DNA from: Eggerthella sp. CAG:209
Lineage (GTDB): Bacteria > Actinomycetota > Coriobacteriia > Coriobacteriales > Eggerthellaceae
Assembly: GCA_000436075.1 (NCBI GenBank)
Contig: FR884604.1
Location: 1 to 16,675, forward strand
DNA: 16,675 nucleotides
Direction: 5' to 3'
Shown piece by piece: positions 7,098-13,830 of the stretch (the stretch's first letter is position 1; each line of letters starts with the position of its first letter). The position numbers were made by a program, and so were the translations under genes. A model generated the notes under the pieces. That model was given only the letters and a program-made list of their open reading frames with translations. It did not search any database and had not been told where the DNA came from.

Positions 7098-8084
7098 TTA
7101 ATTGCCAGAACCAGCAGAGGGGGAACCGCTGCCGGAAGAGCCAGAAGACGAACCCGAACCAGAAGAGCCGTTTCCAGAAGAAGACCCCGAATTGCCACTG
7201 CCCGACGAACCAGAACCTGGCTTCGATGAAGATCCGGCATTCTCCGAACTGCTGTCAGAAGACGACGATCCGCCATTTGATGAGGCAGAGGAGTCCGAAG
7301 ATCCCGAGCCAGAACCGCTGCCACTAGCCGAAGTGGAGGAGTTAGATGAATCGGCACTCGAGGATTTCCCCGACTGAGACGAGCCTTCGTTCGACTTAGA
7401 GGACGTCGATTCATTGGCAGCTGTTTCCTTCGTAGCGCCGTTGCTAGCCGAAGAGCCTTGTTTTGCCTGAGATGCTTCACTTGCCGTGAATATAGGCTCC
7501 GTCTTTTCACCAATACCCTGGCCATCGGTGAATACATGGATAAGCCCTGCCGAAACCACAATGGCAATCAGCGCGGAAACGATAGAAACAATGATCACGC
7601 TCCGCTGAACGCGAGCCTTGCGACGACGACGCACATGCGCACGTTGCAGCGCAGGATCTACCGCCTTATCCGATGAAGCGTGGGCTTGGTAACGGATATC
7701 ATCGGCGCCCATAACCTTCGTTGCGCTTGCAGCAATCTTGTCCGAATCGATAACGCGGGTTTCGCTCGATGAAACAGGCTCCATCAAACGCGTTTCGTTG
7801 GGATCCGCCTGATTTGCCGATGCTCCATCTGGCGCAACATCGCGAATCTTGTCGGCAGAAGCGGACAGCATCTTCTTGTACACCTGAGAGGAAACGGCAG
7901 AAACGATCGAGCCAACCGCCGCACCAATCAATGAGCCGGCAACACCGATAACGGAAGACAGCAAAAACACCGTTGCAGCCGCTAGGGCACCAGCAATCAC
8001 CTGAGCAATCGAAAGATCTTCGAACAGTACCGCCAGTTTGCCCTTCTTAGCACCATCGCCACTTTGCTGAACCGAATTCGCCAT
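7098..8084 (-). CDS. Membrane protein with Ser/Gly-rich low-complexity tail, unknown function
   Basis: The 328-residue product has an N-terminal hydrophobic region (about 27-68, Ala/Gly/Val/Ser-rich, probably a helical hairpin). A polar linker (about 72-150) follows, then a basic patch RRRRK (152-156) immediately before a single strong membrane helix (162-185). The Ser/Gly-rich tail runs from about 205 to the end. By the positive-inside rule the tail should lie outside the cytoplasm. The linker repeats a short motif, TRLM (98-101), TRVI (109-112) and TKVM (122-125). No enzymatic domain is seen. The ATG at 8084 follows GAAAGGAAAC. An in-frame ATG at 8216 follows AAGGAG and would add 44 residues, so the start is uncertain. 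It lies after the trp terminator and is probably transcribed separately. Confidence 0.7.
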   Translation of the reverse strand: MANSVQQSGDGAKKGKLAVLFEDLSIAQVIAGALAAATVFLLSSVIGVAGSLIGAAVGSIVSAVSSQVYKKMLSASADKIRDVAPDGASANQADPNETRLMEPVSSSETRVIDSDKIAASATKVMGADDIRYQAHASSDKAVDPALQRAHVRRRRKARVQRSVIIVSIVSALIAIVVSAGLIHVFTDGQGIGEKTEPIFTASEASQAKQGSSASNGATKETAANESTSSKSNEGSSQSGKSSSADSSNSSTSASGSGSGSGSSDSSASSNGGSSSSDSSSENAGSSSKPGSGSSGSGNSGSSSGNGSSGSGSSSGSSGSGSPSAGSGN

Positions 8085-8339
8085 CGATGCGTTTCCTTTC
8101 TCTCGGCTTTCCAACCTAGCAGCCTGAATGCAGAGTGCCACCCCTTCCACGCGCTCTTCACTCATTCTTGACCAAGCTGTCACCGTTTCATCGCTCGATA
8201 ACCACGGCAAATCCATGCTTGCTCCTTCAAGGCACTCCGAGTCGATGCAGCGAAACGGACCAGCTTTCGCAGCCAAGCATTCTGGCAGTGGCAATCCCCG
8301 GTTATGGGAGCGCCGTAATAACCCGACCTCTCCCAACAA
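8085..8339. other. Spacer between the trp terminator and the Ser/Gly-rich protein gene
   Basis: This stretch should hold the promoter of the minus-strand gene that starts at 8084, but no convincing -10/-35 pair was found. An in-frame 44-codon extension with its own ribosome binding site (ATG at 8216) may be coding. A weak hairpin joins CGGTTAT (8299-8305) to ATAACC a few bases on. Nothing else is recognised. Confidence 0.4.
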
Positions 8340-8373
8340 AAACGGACCTGAAGGCCAAGCTTCGGGTCCGTTT
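8330..8373 (-). terminator. Rho-independent terminator of the trp operon
   Basis: A 14-bp stem (8340-8353 with 8360-8373, including one G-T pair, loop of six) is followed on the minus strand by TTTTTGTT. It begins 38 bases after the trpA stop and marks the end of the operon. Confidence 0.85.
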
Positions 8374-8411
8374 GAGCGGATTGGGGGTGGTATTTGTTGA
8401 ATGGTCAGCAA

Positions 8412-9191
8412 CTATGCGCGAATAGCCTCCACCATCTTGCGGGCAAATTCGCCAACCGCAGAAACGGCATTTTCGCCTTCCGCGGCAATGATCTTCACGA
8501 TAGCGGAACCAACAATGGCGCCATCGCTCTTTGCTGCCATGGCTGCCGCTTGCTCGGGATTGGAGATGCCGAACCCGATGGCGATGGGGGTATCGGTAAC
8601 TGCGCGAATGCGCGCCACGATGGAATCCAGATCGGTAGTGATGCTCGAACGGGTACCCGTAACGCCCAACGAGCTTACGCAGTAAATGAAACCTTCCGCT
8701 TCACGCGCAATGGTATCGATGCGTTCCTCAGACGTGGGCGCAATCATGCTGATAAGGTCTATACCATGCTTGCGGCACGGACCCGCAAACTCTTCCTTTT
8801 CTTCAAAGGGAACATCGGGAAGGATAAGGCCATCCACACCCGCCTCAGCTGCGCGAACACAAAACTTTTCGATGCCGTAATGGAACACCACGTTTGCATA
8901 GGTCATGAACACAAAAGGCGTATCGACGGTTTTGCGCAGCTCGGCAACCATATCAAACACCTTATCGGTGGTGGTTCCTGCCCCAAGCGCACGCATATTG
9001 GCTGATTGAATTACCGGCCCTTCTGCCGTAGGGTCCGAAAACGGAATGCCCAGCTCGATAACGGCAGCACCTGCCTGCGCAAGCTCAGCAACAATCTTCT
9101 TGGTGGTTTCCAGATTTGGATCGCCGCAGGTTACAAAAGGAATAAAGGCTTTACCATCCTGAAAAGCGGCTTTGATACGGGGATTACTCAT
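8412..9191 (-). CDS. trpA: Tryptophan synthase alpha chain
   Basis: TrpA cleaves indole-3-glycerol phosphate to indole and glyceraldehyde 3-phosphate in the alpha-beta-beta-alpha complex with TrpB. The 259-residue length is normal. The TIM-barrel motifs FVTCGDP, IELGIPFSDP, MTYANVV, YCVSSLGVTGTRS and GFGISNP are all present. Catalytic Glu is E46, in IELG. The second acidic residue, Asp60 in the E. coli enzyme (ADGP), is Glu57 here (AEGP). The start at 9191 is chosen because GAGGAG lies upstream and the protein begins MSNPRIKAAF; this ATG overlaps the trpB stop by eight bases, suggesting translational coupling that favours equal production of the two subunits. A longer in-frame start at 9227 would lie deeper inside trpB and is less likely. 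Confidence 0.97.
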   Translation of the reverse strand: MSNPRIKAAFQDGKAFIPFVTCGDPNLETTKKIVAELAQAGAAVIELGIPFSDPTAEGPVIQSANMRALGAGTTTDKVFDMVAELRKTVDTPFVFMTYANVVFHYGIEKFCVRAAEAGVDGLILPDVPFEEKEEFAGPCRKHGIDLISMIAPTSEERIDTIAREAEGFIYCVSSLGVTGTRSSITTDLDSIVARIRAVTDTPIAIGFGISNPEQAAAMAAKSDGAIVGSAIVKIIAAEGENAVSAVGEFARKMVEAIRA

Positions 9192-10368
9192 TGATATCTT
9201 CTCCTCGGTAACGAGCGATAGCGGCACAGTCCTTGTCGCCGCGGCCAGAAAGCGTGACTACCATGATTTGATCTTTGTTCATCTTCGGCGCGATCTTGCA
9301 GGCATAAGCCACCGCATGCGCACTTTCGATAGCGGGGATAATGCCTTCCAAGCGGCTCAAACACTCGAAGGCGTCCACCGCTTCGTCGTCGGTGACAGGC
9401 ACATACTGAGCACGGCCGGTATCGTGCAACCATGCATGCTCAGGCCCAATTCCGGGGTAATCAAGCCCAGCGCTGATAGAGTACACTGGCGCGATTTGGC
9501 CATACTCGTCCTGGCAGAAATACGATTTCATACCATGGAATACGCCAAGGCTGCCCGTGTTAATGGTTGCCGCCGTTTCGAAGGTGTCGATACCGCGACC
9601 AGCCGCCTCGCATCCAATTAGCTGGACTTCAGGATGCTCGATGAAATGATAGAAGGTGCCCATAGCGTTTGAACCGCCGCCCACACAAGCAAGAACGCAA
9701 TCGGGCAAGCGCCCTTCCTTTTGCATGCATTGATCGATGATCTCTTGCGAGATTACCGCCTGAAAATCGCGCACAATGGTGGGGAAAGGATGAGGACCCA
9801 TGGTGGAGCCAAGCACATAGTGCGTGTCGGCAATGCGGTTGGTCCATTCGCGCATGGTTTCCGATACGGCATCTTTCAGCGTTGCCGTCCCCGTTTCCAC
9901 GGCATGCACCTTAGCACCCAGCAAGCGCATCTTGTATACGTTGAGGGCTTGGCGTTCGGTATCTTCCTTGCCCATGAACACTTCGCATTCCATGTCCATC
10001 AGCGCCGCCGCCGTAGCCGTGGCAACACCGTGCTGACCTGCGCCCGTTTCAGCAATAACGCGCGTTTTACCCATCTTCTTGGCAAGCAAAACCTGCCCGA
10101 GCACGTTATTGATCTTATGCGCACCGGTGTGGTTCAAGTCTTCACGCTTCAGGTAGATCTTTGCGCCACCCAACGCCTTGGTCAGACGCTCGGCATAGTA
10201 CAGAAGCGAAGGACGATTGGCGTATTCGTTCAGAAGCTTGTTCAGCTCCGCCTTGAATTCTGGGTCATCTTTGTAGCGATCGTAAGCTTCCTCGAGCTCG
10301 ATAACGGCATTCATCAGCGTTTCAGGCATGTACTGCCCACCATGGATGCCGAATCTTCCCTTCGTCAT
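9184..10368 (-). CDS. trpB: Tryptophan synthase beta chain
   Basis: TrpB condenses indole, channelled from TrpA, with L-serine using pyridoxal phosphate. The 394-residue protein matches the standard TrpB1 type: FGIHGGQYMPETLM at the N-terminus, the PLP lysine K85 in HTGAHKINN, the phosphate-binding GGGSNAMG, and SGRGDKD near the C-terminus. The start chosen is ATG at 10368 because GAAAGGAAAC lies seven bases upstream. The in-frame ATG at 10383 would contain that ribosome binding site and is probably not used. Unlike the other trp genes it is separated from the preceding one (trpF) by 274 bases full of hairpins, so its expression could be adjusted separately. It overlaps trpA by eight bases. 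Confidence 0.97.
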   Translation of the reverse strand: MTKGRFGIHGGQYMPETLMNAVIELEEAYDRYKDDPEFKAELNKLLNEYANRPSLLYYAERLTKALGGAKIYLKREDLNHTGAHKINNVLGQVLLAKKMGKTRVIAETGAGQHGVATATAAALMDMECEVFMGKEDTERQALNVYKMRLLGAKVHAVETGTATLKDAVSETMREWTNRIADTHYVLGSTMGPHPFPTIVRDFQAVISQEIIDQCMQKEGRLPDCVLACVGGGSNAMGTFYHFIEHPEVQLIGCEAAGRGIDTFETAATINTGSLGVFHGMKSYFCQDEYGQIAPVYSISAGLDYPGIGPEHAWLHDTGRAQYVPVTDDEAVDAFECLSRLEGIIPAIESAHAVAYACKIAPKMNKDQIMVVTLSGRGDKDCAAIARYRGEDINE

Positions 10369-10642
10369 AATGTTTCCTTTCATGAATCAGGCATTTTGCC
10401 TGATGGTTCTACTTAAGTGAATAAGCCGCTGATTTATCAGCACGCTAGAACTGTCCACGCCGATCGAGGCGTTGAACGCTGAAGGGCCCTCTGAACACCA
10501 TTCCTGATAGATTTGCGATAGCAAATCTTCAATTAGATGCATGAAGCAGTGCAGCGCATGCAGGTTTTGAATCGCAGATTCAAAACCAAACAGCGGAACG
10601 GGGGCCTTGAAGCGATCAGCGTCTTGATCAGCGCCGGAAGGA
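10369..10642 (-). other. Hairpin-rich trpF-trpB spacer
   Basis: This spacer contains at least six short inverted repeats. In plus coordinates they are 10386-10392/10398-10404 (7 bp), 10428-10433/10436-10441 (6 bp), 10457-10461/10468-10472 (5 bp), 10509-10516/10521-10528 (8 bp), 10538-10543/10557-10562 (6 bp) and 10563-10573/10577-10587 (11 bp, loop of three). The last hairpin on the minus strand ends a few bases before the trpB ribosome binding site. None is followed by a terminator-like T-run. A minus-strand frame runs through the spacer from within trpF to 10387 without stops, but it has no ribosome binding site and resembles no protein I know. The hairpins could be an inserted palindromic repeat, RNA-stability elements or an uncharacterised leader of trpB. 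Confidence 0.6.
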
Positions 10643-11371
10643 CTACAACCGCCATCGACGGACTTCATCAACAGCTGCTGCAATTTTTGCGGGATCCTTC
10701 ACCTTGTCAGTTTCGACGCCAGAGCTCATATCAACACCCCAGGGATTCACTTCCGTTAGCGCCTTGCCAATGGTTTCCGGGGTAAGCCCGCCAGCCAAAA
10801 TAAACGGGCGATGAACACGGGAAACGTTGCCCCAATCAAATGCCCTACCTGAGCCTTGCCCGCTGTCGAGCATGATCATATCGGCACTGCTTCCTTCGGC
10901 GCGGGAAACATCCTCGCCGCCACTCACACGAAAAGCCTGGATGGTTCCTACTCGGGTTCGATGCCTCAACTCGGAAATATAGGCGTTGCTTTCGTTTCCA
11001 TGGAGCTGCACCAGATCAATCGCGCCCGTCGAAACGATGCGGATCAAGGAATCGAGCGGCTCATCGACAAACACACCTACACGCCATATCGGATGAAGGC
11101 TCACCGGATTACCGCTAGTTGCCATGCCCGCTGCCACCTTGGCATCCTCTTCGTCCAGCAGTTTGCACAATTCCGTCAAATGCTCCGTTGAAACGCTTCG
11201 GTGCGATTGGGGGAAGTTCACGATGAAGCCACACATATCGGGACGCGCCTGAGCGACTGCGCGTATATCCTCTTCGCGCGACATCCCGCACAGCTTCACA
11301 CGCGGATGCCCCAACCCCTGCGGCGACAGCAGCCATTCCCTTGCCTGATGCTGACGACTTGTCGGATTCAT
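10643..11371 (-). CDS. trpF: Phosphoribosylanthranilate isomerase
   Basis: TrpF converts N-(5-phosphoribosyl)anthranilate to the carboxyphenylamino-deoxyribulose phosphate used by TrpC. Visible motifs are VKLCGMSREEDI with catalytic Cys28, LVQLHGNE, MIMLDSGQGSGRAFDW (containing the expected general-acid Asp), ILAGGLTPE and GVDMSSGVE. At 242 residues it is longer than typical stand-alone TrpF proteins (about 200-210). The extra length is a 24-residue N-terminal extension before VKLCG and an insertion around DAKVAAGMATSGNPVSLH. The ATG overlaps the trpC stop by four bases (ATGA), which supports this start and coupling to trpC. Confidence 0.95.
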   Translation of the reverse strand: MNPTSRQHQAREWLLSPQGLGHPRVKLCGMSREEDIRAVAQARPDMCGFIVNFPQSHRSVSTEHLTELCKLLDEEDAKVAAGMATSGNPVSLHPIWRVGVFVDEPLDSLIRIVSTGAIDLVQLHGNESNAYISELRHRTRVGTIQAFRVSGGEDVSRAEGSSADMIMLDSGQGSGRAFDWGNVSRVHRPFILAGGLTPETIGKALTEVNPWGVDMSSGVETDKVKDPAKIAAAVDEVRRWRL

Positions 11372-12189
11372 CGCGCCACCTCCGCTGCAGCACGGAATTC
11401 TGCCAGCATTGCCGGCTTATCTTCAGCACGCATCAAGGCTTCCCCGATCAATGCAGCATCCGCACCCAACTGGGCGATAGCCGCAACGTCATCAGCGCTT
11501 GCCACACCCGATTCCGCCACGTACAGCACGTCTTCAGGAACATACTCGCGAAGACGGCGGACGTTATCGAAGTCGACACTGAAATCCTTCAGATTGCGGT
11601 TATTCACACCAACGATCTTTGCACCCGAGGCAACCGCGCGAGCAACTTCCTTTTCATCATGCGCTTCAACCAAAACCGAAAGACCCAGGCTTTCAGCAAG
11701 CTCACGATAAGCGACAAGTTGATCGTCGCTTAAAATGGAACAGATCAAAAGCACAGCAGAGGCGCCGAGCACTTTAGCCTGATAAATCATGCGCTCGCAA
11801 ACCACAAAATCTTTTCTCAACACAGGCACAGACGTTCCTGCCACAATTTCGGTCAAGTAAGTATCGGCGCCCATGAACCATTTCGGCTCGGTTAAGCAGG
11901 AGATTGCCGCCGCCCCTGCCGCCTCGTAGCTCTTTGCGATATCAAGATACGGAAACTCTTCGGCAATAACCCCCTTCGAAGGGGACGCTTTCTTAACTTC
12001 GCAGATAAACGAAAGGCCCGGCTTTGCCAGCGCGGCGCTGAACCGAAAGGGGAGCGCTCCTCCATTCGCCTCGCGTTCCGCCGATGCCATGGCAAGGGCT
12101 TGCCGCCGAAGGCTAGCGGTTGACACCCGCTCCTCCTCGGCTGTCATACGCTTGCTCGTGTAGGCCGCTATTTCATCAAGGATGGTCAC
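11368..12189 (-). CDS. trpC: Indole-3-glycerol phosphate synthase
   Basis: TrpC performs the decarboxylating ring closure that yields indole-3-glycerol phosphate. The 273-residue TIM-barrel protein has FICEVKKASPSKG with E64 and K66, VLRKDFVV with its lysine, VLVEAHDEKEV, VGVNNRNLKDF and VAESGV, all expected for a working enzyme. It is a single-function protein, not fused to TrpF as in E. coli. The start codon is GTG at 12189, immediately after the trpD stop with no spacer; AGGAGG inside the last trpD codons serves as the ribosome binding site. The 3' end overlaps trpF by four bases. Confidence 0.97.
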   Translation of the reverse strand: MTILDEIAAYTSKRMTAEEERVSTASLRRQALAMASAEREANGGALPFRFSAALAKPGLSFICEVKKASPSKGVIAEEFPYLDIAKSYEAAGAAAISCLTEPKWFMGADTYLTEIVAGTSVPVLRKDFVVCERMIYQAKVLGASAVLLICSILSDDQLVAYRELAESLGLSVLVEAHDEKEVARAVASGAKIVGVNNRNLKDFSVDFDNVRRLREYVPEDVLYVAESGVASADDVAAIAQLGADAALIGEALMRAEDKPAMLAEFRAAAEVAR

Positions 12190-13215
12190 CTAAACCTCCT
12201 GGTTTGATACGCGGACGTACTCTTCAAGCGTTTCAGTTGCTTTACCGTTGTTAATAAGTTCTTGGGCTTTCGCAACGCCATCTTTCAGGGAAGGAGCCAG
12301 GCCGGCTATATAAAGACCTGCAGCGGCATTCACCAAAACGGTATCTCGCTTTGCCCCCGTTTCTTTGCCAGAAAGAATATCGCGCGTGATCTGCGCGTTT
12401 TCATCCGGCGAGCCGCCCCGAAGGTCTTCTTTCGTGCAGCGTTTCATGCCCAATTCCTCGGGCGTGAGCACGTAAGACAGATAATCGTCACCATGGAATT
12501 CGCACACCGTGGTGGGGCATGCCGTAGAAAGTTCGTCCAGGCAATCCTGTCCGTACACCACCATGCCATCCTTCACGCCCAGGCTCGTCAGCACACGCGC
12601 CAAGGGCTGCACCAGGGATTCGTCATACACACCGAGGATCATCGTTTCAGGCGATGCAGGGTTGGTGAGCGGACCCAAAATGTTGAACACGGTGCGGAAA
12701 CCCAGTTCCTTGCGAATAGGGCCCACATAGCGCATAGCCGTGTGGTATTTCTGGGCGAAGAAGAAGCACATGCCCACTTCATCAAGCAGCTTTTTGCACA
12801 GATCGGGACTCTGCTCGATGTTCACGCCTAAAGCCTCTTGGCAATCTGCCGTACCCGACTTGCTCGATGCTGCCCGGTTTCCATGCTTGGCAACCTTTGC
12901 CCCACCTGCTGCAACAATGAACGCTGCGGTGGTGGAGATGTTGAAGCTTCCGGCTTTATCCCCGCCTGTGCCCACAATCTCGAGCAGCGGCTTATCGTAA
13001 TCAACCTTGGTAGCGTGACTGCGCATGGCGGCAGCGCAACCTGCAATTTCCGCGATAGTTTCGCTCTTGGTCGACTTCGTGGAAAGGGCGGAAAGGAATG
13101 CCGCCGTCTGTACCTGCGTGGTTTCACCCGACATGATCTCGTTGATCACATCGTAGGCCTCGTCGTAGGTTAGGTCCTGTTTATCTACCAGCTTGAAAAT
13201 TGCTTCCCTAATCAT
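12190..13215 (-). CDS. trpD: Anthranilate phosphoribosyltransferase
   Basis: TrpD transfers the phosphoribosyl group of PRPP to anthranilate. The 341-residue length is typical. The PRPP-binding GTGGD is at 82-86, and the anthranilate/PRPP loop KHGNRAASSKSGTAD at 110-124 (many homologues have a Ser where the Ala in SGTAD precedes Asp). It is not fused to TrpG. The ATG at 13215 follows GAAAGGAACC. A 39-base gap separates it from trpG, the first break in the otherwise overlapping gene chain, and its stop codon abuts the trpC GTG. Confidence 0.97.
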   Translation of the reverse strand: MIREAIFKLVDKQDLTYDEAYDVINEIMSGETTQVQTAAFLSALSTKSTKSETIAEIAGCAAAMRSHATKVDYDKPLLEIVGTGGDKAGSFNISTTAAFIVAAGGAKVAKHGNRAASSKSGTADCQEALGVNIEQSPDLCKKLLDEVGMCFFFAQKYHTAMRYVGPIRKELGFRTVFNILGPLTNPASPETMILGVYDESLVQPLARVLTSLGVKDGMVVYGQDCLDELSTACPTTVCEFHGDDYLSYVLTPEELGMKRCTKEDLRGGSPDENAQITRDILSGKETGAKRDTVLVNAAAGLYIAGLAPSLKDGVAKAQELINNGKATETLEEYVRVSNQEV

Positions 13216-13254
13216 TGTTGGTTCCTTTCGGACAATCGGCGCAACCGCCGTGTA

Positions 13255-13830
13255 CTACTTCGTTGCTATGGCCAAGAAGTTTTCGATCATCGCCCGGCCA
13301 TCAGGAGTGAGGATCGATTCGGGATGAAACTGAACACCAAAGGTGGGAAACTCGGCATGCTGCACAGCCATCACTTCCCCGTCATCGGCGCGGGAAACAA
13401 CCTGCAAACATTCAGGGAGACTTCCTTCATCAGCCGCAAGCGAATGGTAACGAGCAACCCGGACCTTAGCTGGCAAGCCTTTGAACAGGGGAGATTGCTC
13501 ATCCACCTTTACCAAAGACGATTTACCGTGCATCAGTTCCTTGGCATACCCCACCGTGCCTCCGAATGCCTCGCATATGGCCTGATGCCCCAAGCACACG
13601 CCCAAGATAGGGACTTTGCCAGACAGCTTCAGCGCCACTTCTTCGCAAATGCCTGCATCAGCAGGGCGCCCAGGGCCAGGGGAAAGAATCACTGCTTCGG
13701 GGTTTTTCCCTTCAAGCTCTTCGACCGTAAGCGCATCGTTTCGAAGAACCTCAATAGCAGGATCCACTTCGCCTATCAGCTGATACAAGTTGTAGGAAAA
13801 GCTGTCGTAGTTATCGATGAGGTAGATCAT
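13255..13830 (-). CDS. trpG: Anthranilate synthase glutamine amidotransferase subunit
   Basis: TrpG supplies ammonia from glutamine to TrpE for anthranilate formation. It is a 191-residue class I amidotransferase with the nucleophile Cys79 in GVCLGHQ and the His169/Glu171 dyad in FHPES, preceded by SPGPGRP. The N-terminus MIYLIDNYDSFSYN is typical, so the start is ATG at 13830, which overlaps the trpE stop by four bases (ATGA). An upstream in-frame start at 13890 would only read trpE sequence in another phase. In some bacteria the same subunit also serves PabB; no pab genes are in this window. Confidence 0.97.
   Translation of the reverse strand: MIYLIDNYDSFSYNLYQLIGEVDPAIEVLRNDALTVEELEGKNPEAVILSPGPGRPADAGICEEVALKLSGKVPILGVCLGHQAICEAFGGTVGYAKELMHGKSSLVKVDEQSPLFKGLPAKVRVARYHSLAADEGSLPECLQVVSRADDGEVMAVQHAEFPTFGVQFHPESILTPDGRAMIENFLAIATK

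Noticed and set aside
7102..7377. Pro/Glu/Asp-rich plus-strand open frame
   Set aside because: It is the antisense of the Ser/Gly-rich tail, whose repetitive codons produce a low-complexity PEPEEP-like product. No start context.
8085..8411. Full-length extension of the Ser/Gly-rich protein to 8411
   Set aside because: It would read through the trp terminator stem. Only the inner start at 8216 has a ribosome binding site.
9721..10416. 231-codon plus-strand frame opposite trpB, and similar ones opposite trpD (12262-12831) and trpG (13324-13887)
   Set aside because: They are shadows of conserved trp genes, with no ribosome binding site, no family resemblance and no own promoter.
10387..10683. 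98-codon minus-strand frame across the trpF-trpB spacer
   Set aside because: It begins inside trpF in another phase, lacks a ribosome binding site and follows hairpin sequence. Kept only as part of the spacer description.
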